This document shows, piece by piece, positions 13,625 through 26,050 of a DNA stretch of 64,000 nt; positions within the stretch are counted from its first letter, which is position 1; each line of letters starts with the position of its first letter. Under the pieces are notes generated by a model. It saw nothing but the letters and a program-made list of their open reading frames with translations. It had not been told where the DNA came from and ran no database searches. The stretch comes from Temnothorax longispinosus (Eukaryota > Arthropoda > Insecta > Hymenoptera > Formicidae), in assembly GCF_030848805.1 (NCBI RefSeq), contig NC_092359.1, forward strand, positions 10,308,623-10,372,622, given 5' to 3'. A program made the translations under genes and the position numbers.

Positions 13625-14752
13625 GCAGAAAAAATAGCGATCTGAAAGTTATCCGCTATATTTTTTAGATCTTGATTTAAAATACAAATTAATTAGTTAA
13701 TGGTTATTAATTACTAGTCAATTAATTATTGAATGGCAAATGCAAATCGTGCGCTTTAACATTGTTATCGTAAAGCGCTGCCGCGATGCGGGTACATCGG
13801 TCTTCTCATGATAACTGTTAAGCGCGAGCGCTAATTCTTATCTTCCTCGTAAATCGCGACGTGTTCGGTATCTATAAAATGATGAATGGCGAGCAAAAGA
13901 AAGCGGACGGAGCGCGTTGTAATGAGAGCTATTAGGAATAGCATCACGCGTATTACCTTTAGTTAAGGTACTTAAGCTTAAACGCGCGCAACATTAGCCG
14001 TGCGCCCGTATTTACGGGCGCGCATCAACGTCGAGTCGCATTTGCGATGATTAAAATAAGCCAAGTAAATAAAACGTGCGTCGTGCGCGCATGTGCTTGG
14101 CAGTGTGGTGGGTCTTATTCCCACGAGTTCAAAGAGCATCCGTAATGTCCACGTTTCCACAAAAGGGATGTACGCGCGACGAGGCATGAACGGCGAGTAT
14201 AATAGCGTACATTTAAATCAACTTCGCGGACGAATGTCGGATGTGGACGGTCACTTTGAGGATTCGCGTTATGTACGAACACGTATTCTCACGTCGATTT
14301 CTCGTCGATACACGATACACGATCGCGCAGGTCGACGATGATTCGCTTGATAAAAAGATAAACTCCGATGCACCGATGTCCGTGTCCGTGCTAAAGATTA
14401 AGTACGGTAAACTGGTTTATGTAAGTTCCAATATTGCGATATAAAAATGCAAATTCTCGCGGGACTACATCAATGTGATGATAATAAAGAGGATACCACG
14501 AGCGAGATGGTTTGATATAGAAAAGCTATCCGATTTGTCAATTTCAAGCGACATATGTGTAACATTGACTTTAATCACTCGAGTTATTCTCAAACTGTGA
14601 GAAACTACTTTTTTAAATTAATTTTGTCTGCTTTACGTTATAAGCAACAATCATAAATAATCTCATTAAAGTAGTTACATTTTCCATAGTGCTTTATAAT
14701 TAAAAAAATAATATTTAAATGATATTTAACTATTTTAATACTTATAGAAGAG

Positions 14753-15028
14753 ATATATACATATAGAAGTTTAATTTGAGAAGAAATAATATATTAAGAA
14801 TAAAAAAATCAAAAGTAGAAAGTATAAAAGATGGTATTGAGGTACTACTTAAATATTAAAATAAATATTATTTAAATATTGTTTTTTTAATTATTTTAAT
14901 TTAAAGTAATAAATTTTAAAGTATTATGGAAATTTATGTATTTTAATACTTCCATCTTTTATAATACTTTTCACTTGTGATTTTATTCTTAATTATTTCT
15001 TTTCAAATTAAACTTCTGTATGTATATA
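14753..15028. mobile_element. Inverted-repeat element, about 275 bp
   Basis: Left arm ATATATACATATAGAAGTTT through AAAAGATGG pairs with the right arm, which ends AAACTTCTGTATGTATATAA, with small indels. The interior is AT-rich and also partly self-complementary. Noncoding. Confidence 0.6.
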
Positions 15029-18000
15029 ATATTGATTTTGTAAATCTTTTATACATCACTCTCGCGATTTCCGTAGAATATTAATTAGTTGTTATTGTCT
15101 TATTTTACAACTCTGGCATTTAATAAATTTTATCTCATCCAATGAAGACGAGACTCCTTCGTCTAACTTGACGGTTCTAAAAGAGGATAAGCCGCCGTAA
15201 TTAAAGCTATTTAACTCCTCCCGGCACTGTACTGACGTAGGAGCGAAGAACCTGGAACGGTAATAAATTCACCAATTACTATAAATTGAAGAACTTATGC
15301 GCGCGGGGGAGTTAGACGAGAGAAAGGGCGTTCGCTTTGTATCGTTACTGATGGCTTTCGAAGGCTTTCCTCGTAATACGCGTCTTTAAATACCAATCGA
15401 TATTTTCACGACTCATCTTAGAATTTATTGAATTTTAAAATCTGATAGAAATTTTATCATGATAATCAACTAGACTTACGTGTTTGGAATATTTTCCTGG
15501 AAAATAAAATAGTTAATATCGGGCCTGTACGCGAATTAAATATGAGGTTAAATCAGGTCATATATAATAAAAAGACCGAAAGGCTTCACAGAAATAATGA
15601 TTATTTGCGTATTTTATTAAATACTTGATTATTGATTTGATTTAAACTGTGTTAATTAAAGCAATTAGGTTCGTTAATTATTAGTACATTGATAAGATTA
15701 GAGTAGTAGCGAAGCTCCGCATAATTTTTGCGAGTTATCGTACAATTGTGAGATTCAAGTCCTTTTCATTAATATTCTTACACTTTTCTTATAAAATATT
15801 TACTCTAAACTAGGATTTGTAAACTCGATGCACTCAATACAACCACCAAATTATTTATGAATTATTTCTAATTAGGTATATTATTAACTTACTATGTGCA
15901 GTTTATTAATTGATTATTATAGATAGGACATTACAAAAATTCGTGAGGCACTTGGCAAAATATACTTTCTCACAAATAACCATCTCTCGCAGAATTTACG
16001 GATGATTTTTCACGCTGAAAGTTTCTCCATTAATAATTCTTTTGCAGAATTTAATGCTTAACTCTCTGTGAAAATAGATTCTATTATATAAAACTTTATT
16101 TCCTATTTGAAAGAACCGACCTAAATTTTTTGCGCTGCGACGGTACTCTATGTTACATGTAATTAACAGTCTTCCAACTTTTACAATAACTCTCTCGCGC
16201 TTTCTTACATTTCGCTCATTCGACACAAGTCACTCCACTGGCAAACGATTAATACTTAATTTAGCTGATAAAATCGTGAGTCATAAAGACGCGGTCGCGG
16301 CGTGTATGATTCATAGAGACGTTGCAGAAGCTCTCATTCTATATTTAAAATAAAACGAACAAAATAAATTAGCAATTTTATAAAATCCGCTTGACAGTTT
16401 GACGAGGTAAAGTCTGGGCAAAAAAAACGCGACATCGACGATCACCGTGATGAACCCTATGACAAATAAAACTATTCCAATCACGCGCATCCATCGCTGC
16501 TGATCAACGTGAGGGTCGTGAAATTTGCGGCGTTACTTACCAGGAACCTTATTCTCTTCAAACGAAAATACGCGAAGATAAAGTCAAGTCACAGTATCGA
16601 CTTCATGAATAATCGAAGTGAACAGGTGCTTGTAAAAATAGAGGATCCGAGGAATTTCCGAAGACTCTATACTGCATTAACTAAAATCATATTTTATTTC
16701 CACGTAGATACAAAACGTTTTATGTAAATGACCAACCTACGTGCAATTGTCATCAATCATAAATAAAACAATTATTCTCGTAGCTTTTTACCAGCTTGAT
16801 CCTTTTATTCTATTCCTGTCTTTTCCCTTGAAAGTAAAAATGTACCAATATTACAAAGGAAGCACTGTAATTTATAATTACTACAATAATTTTTTATTTT
16901 GAAATCTTGTGTTGGCCATTATATCTTTAGCGCTGACAATGAGCGTGACTTTCTTCTGTGGACCTTAGACCTTACTTGCCTAATTTGCAAATTGACATTT
17001 ACAAACGGAAAAATTAAATAATGTGGGAATGTTCAAAGTGTACGAGTGAATGACGGAGTGAGTGAACGAGCGGAAGAGATCTGAAAGAATGTCGGAAGTT
17101 ATTGAAGAATAATATACGATTGTCGACGCGAGTGCGGCATATATGTCGAGCAAAGATTGAAATTTGCCGGAACAATAACAGTAAGCTGATTAAAAATTGT
17201 AAGCGTGTGATAGAATATATCAGAGACGAGCTTAAGGACCGTGAGGACGAGAGAGTGTTGTCTGAGAAAACGAGCGATTCTTTGTCAAAATTGTGAGAAC
17301 AAATAGATCGAGAGTCTTGTCTGCGAGGGAAAGTAAGGATATCTTCCTGTTATTTCTGACCTTAATATTTCACAATATTTCACAATAGTTATTTCACCAT
17401 CGAATATACGGCGTGGTTTTATGCGGTGCGTATACTTATTAACCCATCATCACGGCGGTCTCGATATCTAATCTCGTAACAGGTAAAACCATTGTTGTGA
17501 TAAATGCGGAGATGCACGAGCCAACCGCTCGTTGCGGAACACATCCGTTCACGCGACGGCATTCTTTTACAAGGGCACGCATAAATTAAAATATGCGGTG
17601 CAAAGAGGAAGGACGGGGGATTATAAGCTAGGTCATCTGTTCCTCTATGATTTCCATTCATTTCCGCTATTTTTTGTATAGAAAAAAAGAGCAGGAACAA
17701 TAAAATGTTCTCCATAAACATAGCAATTTATTTCTATCGCGTCTATAATCAAAACCATAAAGTCCAGTATGAAGAAGTTATAAAAAACGTATAACTTTTA
17801 CGGATTAAAATATTTGAAGCCCTAAACGCGATGCGTTTATCGATATCGTTACATGCATTTATATATATTATTTACACCTGATTCTCAGAAAAAAGAATAC
17901 GCGAAGTTGCAAATTCGTGTTTATTCGTGTTTTTATTCCAAGAAATTTAAGAAATTTGATTTACGTGAGTATTAATTTTATCAATTATTACAAAGACACA

Positions 18001-18104
18001 TATAATACTAAATATATGGTATACAATACATATAATATAAAGATATTAAATATAATTTAACGTATAGTAAAAATATACGTAACTCTCAATAGTCTGTCTG
18101 TGTC

Positions 18105-18105
<1 letters not shown>

Positions 18106-18160
<55 letters not shown>

Positions 18161-18278
18161 TCTCTCTCTCTCTCAATGAAAATCACTCATCAATCTCCCT
18201 CTCCCCTCTCCCTCCCCCTACTCCCCTCTCCCTCTCCCCCCTCTCCCTCTCCCTCTCCCTCTCCCTCTCCCTCGCCCT

Positions 18279-18341
<63 letters not shown>
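18106..18341. repeat. CT microsatellite with a CCCTCT minisatellite core
   Basis: CT dinucleotides at 18106-18174 and about 18293-18341 flank an irregular CCCTCT-type hexamer array at about 18190-18292. Confidence 0.95.
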
Positions 18342-18344
<3 letters not shown>

Positions 18345-19133
18345 TTTAATTATTGCATTAATATTATTGATTTTTTGACTTTCTAATTAATTCATTTCAA
18401 GGGCTCTTTGTATATATACGAAGGCGCCCCAAACGCAATTTTTCCCTACAAGTAATTACTATTCACCCTACCCTTTCGTCTGCACCCTTGTTCTTCCGCG
18501 ATCATGCACATCCGCTCGATCGCTCGTTTCGCAATGGGCCCCTGCTGTTGGGCGCGTGGGCGGCCCATTGCCGACCCATCGCGGCGACGTATGTGCACGC
18601 GACGACGTTATTACGGCTCAGTAAGGTCCGACCGCTGCTCTTCGCCTATCTGTCGCAGTCGGCGGACGGTATCCGCGAGCTATAACATTTTTCGCGTTGA
18701 TCTACGGCTGTGAGCCGGTGATGTTCGCGCGCAGGCGATCCTAATCTTCCCGCGACAAGATAGCGGGCAGGTGCGATTCGCAAACAAGTCGATCGAAGTA
18801 TCGGCGCACGTCATCTGGTCCCCATAGCGACGGCTATTGCTGGAAGCTGCGGTCTCGACATTCGATTAAAACAGGAAGTGGCGCAAGTGGTCCGTAAGTC
18901 ATCTCCTTCTCTGTGAAATTACGTTTCTACGCGCTACTGCGTGTCCTCGCGCATTTATATGCTTCGAAAAAGTTTTGAAAAGTAGATCGTTATTTGGAAA
19001 TAAATTTATATTAGAATTAAAAAGATCTCGCTCGTGTGTCTCGACAAAGGAGAAACAAAGGCCAATAATTGAGCAAACGGTAGATGTCAAATTTAAAAGT
19101 TTATTTCCAACTCGTATATAATACGTATACTAC

Positions 19134-19174
19134 GTCGGGACGTTTCAAACTACACAGAGTCTTCTTCAGCCGAC
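19134..19174 (-). ncRNA. Candidate minimal type I hammerhead ribozyme
   Basis: Read on the minus strand in order: helix I strand GUCGG (19174-19170), core CUGAAGA (19169-19163, fits CUGANGA), helix II AGACU / AGUUU with loop CUGUGU (five pairs, one G-U), core GAAA (19146-19143), C, cleavage triplet GUC (19141-19139), helix I strand CCGAC (19138-19134) complementary to the first strand. All invariant core positions are present. Helix III is reduced to the self-complementary ACGU, so a single copy would fold poorly; two copies could form helix III between molecules, as proposed for minimal retroelement hammerheads. Activity is not shown. The expected cut is after the C at 19139. Confidence 0.55.
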
Positions 19175-19236
19175 AAACAATGTTAATCAATGTAAATAAA
19201 TGTAACTTATATTCATTTATTTAATCAACATTGTTT

Positions 19237-19280
19237 GTCGGCTCTGAAGAAAGACTCGGTGTAGTTCGAAACGTCCCGAC
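19237..19280 (+). ncRNA. Second hammerhead-like core, slightly decayed
   Basis: Plus-strand counterpart in the opposite arm: GUCGG, a 2-nt CU insertion, CUGAAGA (19244-19250), a weaker four-pair helix II, GAAA (19268-19271), C, GUC (19273-19275), CCGAC (19276-19280). The insertion between helix I and the core and the weaker helix II suggest lower activity than the left-arm copy. Confidence 0.4.
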
Positions 19281-20823
19281 GCGACGTAGTATTGGTATTA
19301 TTGAGATGGAAATAAACTTTTAAATTTATATTACGTTATGACGGTTAACTTCCGAGATATCGTGGATCAAAGTTCCAGTTAAGTTGCCTAATTTGTCGAC
19401 AGTAACTGCTCAGAAAATAATGAGACGCAATATTTGTTGCAAAGATTAATGCACACACAATTGCAGCCAAAAACTGGAATTTGCTTACACAACAAAAGAT
19501 TGCAAAATTGCTCGAGAAATAGAAATAGAAACTTTTTGGCCTAAACAGAACATTTGCGCATTGCATTGTAAGATGTGAGAGAGACTGTAAGCGCTAAATC
19601 AAATGTGATTTTCAAACACTACGTTGGGCGCATCCAAAGTTCGAAATTGATTTTAATGGTTTATTGTTATAAAATAAACTCTTATTATTTTATTGATCTA
19701 AAAACGGTTTATGATAACATGAGTATATATATTTGTAATAAGTAAAAAATTAGCTTTAATCTGATATTTTTTTCTGCTCAAAAAAAAGGATTTTCTGGGC
19801 ATTCTTTTCGTTCCACGTTCGTCATTTAACACATTGAATTCGAATTAACGCGTAGTCAGCGATGTATAGATAAGCATTATTCATTGATTCGGTTTTTTGA
19901 AAAGCGAAATAAAATTTTATTGTGTTACGATAAAAAATTATAAATATAATTCAGTCTTCTTAGCTTGGCTCAGAACCCCTATTATCTTTCATTTGATTTT
20001 TAATCCGTTGAGCCTTTGATCATGATATACATTTATTAAATAAAATTAAGTAGCATATTAAATTAACATGCTGAAAATGACATCGAGGATAAATAAGTTA
20101 TCTATAATTGCACTAGCGGATCCTATCGTCGATAATGGGAGGTGCTTCGGCAAAATTATTTGGTTTAATATTTTTTTTGTTAGTATCACGCTTAGCTTTT
20201 ACTCCAGGATCAACGACGAGGACGTGGTGAAACTTATCTAATCCCATTTTTATTTTTTTTTTAAATGTATTTTTTCTTAGATTTTTGAAACAGATTTTTG
20301 AAAAACTGATTTTTTATTATTTCGAAGGAGATCTGCTCGTGCCTAATTGTCCAGTGACAATCAATTAGTACTTCACAGTGACAATTGTACAGTATTAAGA
20401 CTATTTATAACGTTATAAATACAAGATGTTTTTTTCTTAAAATCTCTAACGCAATTTTCGCACGTGTGTCAGAGTATATTTTTTGTTGGAGACCGAATGG
20501 TAAAACTCCACGCAAACAGTTTTCGAATTGCGGTAGATATAATATAAGAAAAGAGATTTGAGAGAAATAAGAGAAGTTAGAGGAGATAGTAGAATTGTAC
20601 ATTTCAACTAATTTGTGTTCTGTTTTAATTTTTATTTTTATTAATTTTTATTTAGGAAAGGATCGAGGAGTACTACGCAAGAGATATATTCAATATTGAA
20701 CTCTGAAAACTATAAAGTAAGATGGCGTTCAATTAAGTCGCGACAGAGCGAGAACCGATTTATGTCTCAATAAGAAACGAACGTCGCTACGTATCATTCA
20801 TCGAACGTATCTACTACGGAACG

Positions 20824-20825
<2 letters not shown>

Positions 20826-20882
<57 letters not shown>
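20826..20882. repeat. (AT)n microsatellite
   Basis: About 57 bp of AT dinucleotides. Confidence 0.97.
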
Positions 20883-20888
<6 letters not shown>

Positions 20889-21719
20889 AAATATTTGTAC
20901 TTAACCGTACATCTAAATCCATTGTCACGCAAGCCGAGTAGCCGACGTAACTTCAACGACGCCAGGTCTCGATGACGAAGCTATATCGCTTATTCTTATA
21001 TCGCGTTTTAATTGCGTTATCTAGTTCTAGCGTGATCCCTTTCGCTTTCAAACTCCCCGTTTATCAGTCCCACCCCCACCTTTAGGCCTGCCGCGGCACC
21101 AATCGTGACATTTCGCATTATCGACGGGTGGAAGAGACGGCGAACGGGGAGAAGGGTAACCACGGAGGCGCGCGCGCGCGCGGCGAAGCCACCTGAAGTG
21201 CCACGCGAGTCATCGCGCCGCGAGCGTGAGTAGCGTGACAGCCAGGGGGGTCTCGTGATAGGGTGTTGGCCATCTGTGTAGGGACGCTCTCGTAAACGGA
21301 GTGAAACGAAGGCGAGCGAGGAGCGAGGGAACGTTTCGCAACAACGCTGACGACGCGCCGAGACGCGAGTTCTTCGCTCACGGGAACCGGGAACCCGCCT
21401 GCGAGGAACCCGCGCCGCCCGCGGGTTGACGCACACCTAACTTCAGCGGGGATCTCCACTGACGCGCCCCAATTACCGATTACGCGTCGATAATCGGCGT
21501 GGCGGCGCTTATCGGTCTACCTCTACCGTTCGGTCTCGTTCAGTGACAAACGGGCAAGTTCGTCACGCGGAGAACGAGGAACTTTCGCTTTCGTCCGTTC
21601 CTCGTTTGCCGCGAAGTTGGCGAGAGGAGAGCGCGCGCGCGCGCGAGTCTCTCGAGCCACACCTGCGCGCTCCTCGCGAGAGCTCGACTCTCGCGTGCGT
21701 GCTCTCGCGCGCGCGGAAC

Positions 21720-24700
21720 ATGGCCAGCGCGCGTGGAGGACGCGCGCACGGCGTCGTCGTCGGCGTCGTCCGCTGTTGCCTGTACCTGCTGCTCACGGGC
21801 GTCGTCGCGCTCGCCCAGGAGAACATTGCCCCTGGCAGCCGTTACTACAATCGCGACGGCGTGTACGTGCCGCCGCAAGACCCGAACGGCTACAAGACCT
21901 ACGTCTACAAGGATAGAAGGTACGGCTATCAGCCCAGCTATTTGGAGCCCGGTTATAGAGGACCCACAAGAGCACCTGAAGATCGATTTCTTTACGGAGT
22001 AAGTGGCGTAATTCGTGCTATTGCAATCACAAACATATGACAATCGAGGTGTTCTTTTAGGATTTGCACGGAAGTACATTTTGTATACCAGATGAACATA
22101 TTTAATTTACGCTAAAATTTTTTATTATAAACTGTAAATCTTGGAGAATACTTGATTGAAATTATTAAATGCTTAATATTTTATTATAATTTAGATCGTA
22201 AAAGTAATAATTTCCTGAAAATCATTATTTGTTGACCGTCATTTCCACCTTTGTTGCTTTTAAATTATATAGATTGTAAAATAATAAATCATTTACACTT
22301 GTCAATTATTGTATTATTAATTATGATTTGTTAAGTATTTGTCTAAGTATTTAAGCATTTTATATTTCAAATTTTAAATTAAACTTTTTGAAGTTTATTA
22401 GAAATGTAATTGCATAAGAATATTTCTCAAATAATGGCTATTTATTTATTTGTTATATTCTAAAATATATATAAGATTTGAATAGAAACATAAATTCAAT
22501 AAACATTATGTTCTATTAAATCAGACTACGGAAAGGCTTCCGTTGCCAGGAATATTAGCTGGTTGGCGCGAAGATCTGCAAGGAAGAGAAAGACCAGATT
22601 CTAAAAATTTTAGAGATAGAGACATAATTGTGAATACAAATTATGGCCAAGTTCAAGGATTCAAAGTCCAGCTGTACGACGATCCGTATGCGAGGCATAG
22701 ACCCTGGAATTTGGCAGTGGAAAGAGTAACAAAAATTGTTAATGTGTTTTTGGGTATTCCTTACGCTATGCCACCTACCAGAGAAGGTCGTTTCAAACCT
22801 CCCAGGGCTCACAGGTTAATACAAAATATTTCCTACTGTTTTTAATGCTTGGTAATATTACGTAAAACAACTTATTTATTTTTGTTTAGAGGGTGGCAAC
22901 TTTTACAAGCTGTTGATTGGGGACCAGCTTGTCCTCAGCCTAGCGAATATACTGGTACTACGAAAGGTGTGCGAGATGTTGATGAAGATTGCTTGTATCT
23001 AAACATATTTTCACCTTCTGTAAGTATGCTATATCCAGAGGAAATTAAATAAATGAGACGATTGAGTAACAAGATTATGTACTATGTATATAGATTGGCT
23101 ATGGGTTAGCAAACAGATATCCAGTGATGTTATACATACATGGCGGCGAATTTAGTCATGGGGCGAGTAATTTGTTTCCAGCACATATACTAGCTGCCTT
23201 CTATGACGTTGTAGTAGTGTCTATTAATTATCGTCTTGGAGCTCTTGGTAAGTACATTGTTTGAAAAAGTATGTTCATGGAAAAGTTGTGCAATGTTGTA
23301 CATGATTAACAAAAAATTAATCCTTGCCATTGTATTTTATAATAGGATTTTTGTCTACTGGAGATGAGAATAGCCCTGGAAACTATGGAATTCTTGATCA
23401 AGCTATGGCATTGCGATGGGTCCACGATAATATAGTTAGCTTTAATGGAGATCCTGAGGCTATCACGCTCTTTGGGCCAGGGGCTGGAGCAGCGAGTGCA
23501 GGATTATTAATGATTGCACCAAAGTAATTGAATTTTTGATATTTTTATATATTTTTTATCAAATTAATTATGTTAATTTATTTATTTTATCTTATTGTAG
23601 AACTCGGCACATAGTATCGAAAGTAATAGCGCAATCGGGTTCAGCTTTAGCTGACTGGGCGGTGATAATAGACAAGTACCGAGCACAAAATACATCCCGA
23701 GTGTATGCAGAAATGCTCGGTTGCAGTATAGAGAGCAGTTGGAAATTGGTACAGTGCCTAAAGGATGGACGTAGTTTCCTTGAATTAGGCAATTCTGAAT
23801 TAAAACCACACGTCGGAATGTTCCCATGGGCACCTGTGCTGGATGTCAACTTCACGATACCTCGAGATGATTGGTATGAAGAATGGAGGTCGGCCGACTG
23901 GCGCTTTTTTGAGGAAACGCCAGAAGAGAGTATTAAAGCTCGCAAATATAAGAAAGATTTGGTTTACATGGCTGGTGTCACGACTCAGGAAGCAGCGTTT
24001 ATTATAAGTATGTCATCTGTTGACTTCGATTTCGGTTTAACTGCGTTTTTTCTTGCCTAGAATTTTACTGTTTATTTTATTTAATTGCATATCGCAGCAT
24101 ATATATATTATTTTTCATAATTTTTATTTTAATTTTTACAGAAAATAATGTTACATTGGCAAGGAATCAATACATAATAACTCCTGAGGTATTTGATCAA
24201 AGGATTTGGGAGTTAGTTCTTCAGTATAACTATACCTTGAATCCTTATGGCATTTATGAGGCAATAAAATATATGTATACATATTGGCCGGATCCATTGA
24301 ATGTCACGCACGTACGTGATCAGTATATAAATGTGAGTAGTGTGTGAAAGCGTCAAACTAAATGTCATGTATATACAATTATTGTCTTTAATTGTTATTA
24401 ATATTTTCAGCTCTTATCAGACTTTCATTATGTTGCACCATATGATAAAATAGCAAAATTATTGGTGGAAAGACATGTACCAACATATCTCTATGTCTTA
24501 AATACCTCGATAGAAGCACTCTATTCGCCACAGTGGGCTCGGGTACCTCATGATACCGAACTTTTATGGCTAACAGGAGCACCCTTTATGGACGTTGGTA
24601 TGTTTTTATATATCTTTAATTTAAATCGCATAGCATTTATACGACGTAGCTATTAATATGACATCATTGATACAGAATTTTTCCCGCAAAAATGGAGATT

Positions 24701-26050
24701 GAGTCGAGATATGTGGACTGATAATGATCGTAATATGAGTCATTTCTTCATGAAGGCATACTCTAATTTTGCAAAATATGGGTATGTATCTAGTAATGCT
24801 GATTTATTTACTTGTATGATAAAATTCAAAAATACAACGACTTGTTCAATTTTATCCTAGAAATCCAACGCCTTCGCAAATCTTGGGATTGCATTTTGAT
24901 CTGGCGCGTCATGGACAATTGCGATACCTTAATATCAATACGACATTCAACAGCACTATTGAAATAAACTATCGTCAAACCGAGAGCGCATTCTGGTCCA
25001 TGTACTTGCCGACCGTTATTGGTTATCTTGTCCCTACATATCCTCCCGTTACAGAAGTAAGACATTGTAATATAATATACATGTTTCGTATATTCTTATT
25101 GAATTATATCAATTGTATTTACAATTTTTGTTGCAGTATTGGTGGGAACCTAAACAGCCACTGCAAATCGCATTTTGGTCCATGTCAACAGCGTGTCTGC
25201 TGCTACTGGTACTTTCTGTGGTGTGCTGTATGCTTTGGCGTAACGCCAAAAGGTAAGAAAAGGTAAACAGAACCAAATCCATGTGACTACAGCTTAATTC
25301 GGTGGCACCTGCTGTACCGAACGATAGGAGCATGCAAAAACTGGTTCTGCTTTACAGTTCATTTTGGGATACGGTTTCTTTGTCTTTTCACATAACCATT
25401 TCTGAATATAAATTTCTAATTAACTCTATTCCTGCTTACAATTAGCAAAACAAAGGCAGCTAGGATACGTGCAGGTATTTATAGAAAATACTTTGTGGAC
25501 AATTTTGCACAGTATGCCTTTCACATAATAATGCTTTATTAGTTGCACATAATTATAGAAAAAGTGGTCAAAGACCACTAAACTAAATGATAGAGTAAAT
25601 GATTAAATTATTAACTTTTACTTAGATTTTATACATTTTTTCTGTATATAATATTTTTTGTATTATTTTTTCCACAGACAATCTGATCACTACTATAGCG
25701 GAGACATCCTGATGGTACGAGACGATGAGCACTCCGAGGGAATCGAGAATTTAACACGATCATCTAAAGAAAATATATACGAATATCGTGATATACCAGT
25801 AAAGACTAGAATGCCACGTCAAAACGAGACGAGATTACAAGAACGTTTAGCGCATAACAGAAAGTTCAGTTCTACACCTTCGTTACGTAGTAATTCTAAC
25901 GTCTCGTTGAAAGATATGAGATCAGAAGGCTTCGTTACGAGCTCGCCTAATGGTCAGCCTAAGATGGCGAAAACAATGAGTCAATCTTCACTGCCGAAAG
26001 CTAAAAGCAAAACACTTTTAGTACAGGGTGTACCACAAACAGCTGTTTAA
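21720..26050 (+). CDS. Gli: Gliotactin, catalytically dead cholinesterase-like junction protein
   Basis: Gliotactin is a single-pass membrane protein of the neuroligin/cholinesterase-like family found at tricellular septate junctions. Twelve exons join in frame: 21720-21998, 22525-22814, 22890-23019, 23094-23247, 23346-23523, 23601-24007, 24142-24332, 24411-24597, 24676-24781, 24861-25056, 25137-25252, 25678-26050, giving about 868 residues. Order: signal peptide (hydrophobic CLYLLLTGVVALAQ), tyrosine-rich N-terminal stretch, alpha/beta-hydrolase domain with VNVFLGIPYAMPP, DEDCLYLNIF and YIHGGEFSHG, one membrane helix (ACLLLLVLSVVCCML), and a cytoplasmic tail ending QTAV, a class I PDZ-binding form. 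The nucleophile elbow reads FGPGAG, so the catalytic serine of GxSxG is glycine; this fits an adhesion role, as the family's fly member is also non-catalytic. The ATG at 21720 directly precedes the signal peptide; the frame stays open upstream to 21543 in GC-rich 5' leader. Confidence 0.92.

Larger units (their letters stand above)
19089..19327. mobile_element. Inverted-repeat element with a hammerhead-like core in each arm
   Basis: Ends AAATTTAAAAGTTTATTTCC / GGAAATAAACTTTTAAATTT. Arms of roughly 95-100 bp with small indels include GTCGGGACGTTT and its complement, around a spacer of about 40 bp. Each arm carries the conserved nucleotides of a hammerhead ribozyme core (listed as separate ncRNA features). 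Such motifs are known from Penelope-like elements and other retroelements; linking this copy to one of them is inference. No coding capacity. Confidence 0.75.
12701..21539. other. bib/Gli intergenic region, no gene recognised
   Basis: Head-to-head spacer between bib (minus) and Gli (plus). It holds microsatellites, the inverted repeats at 14753-15028 and 19089-19327, and AT-rich unique sequence. No open frame resembles a known protein. A GC-rich block at 21050-21540 precedes Gli and is probably its promoter and 5' UTR. Confidence 0.5.
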
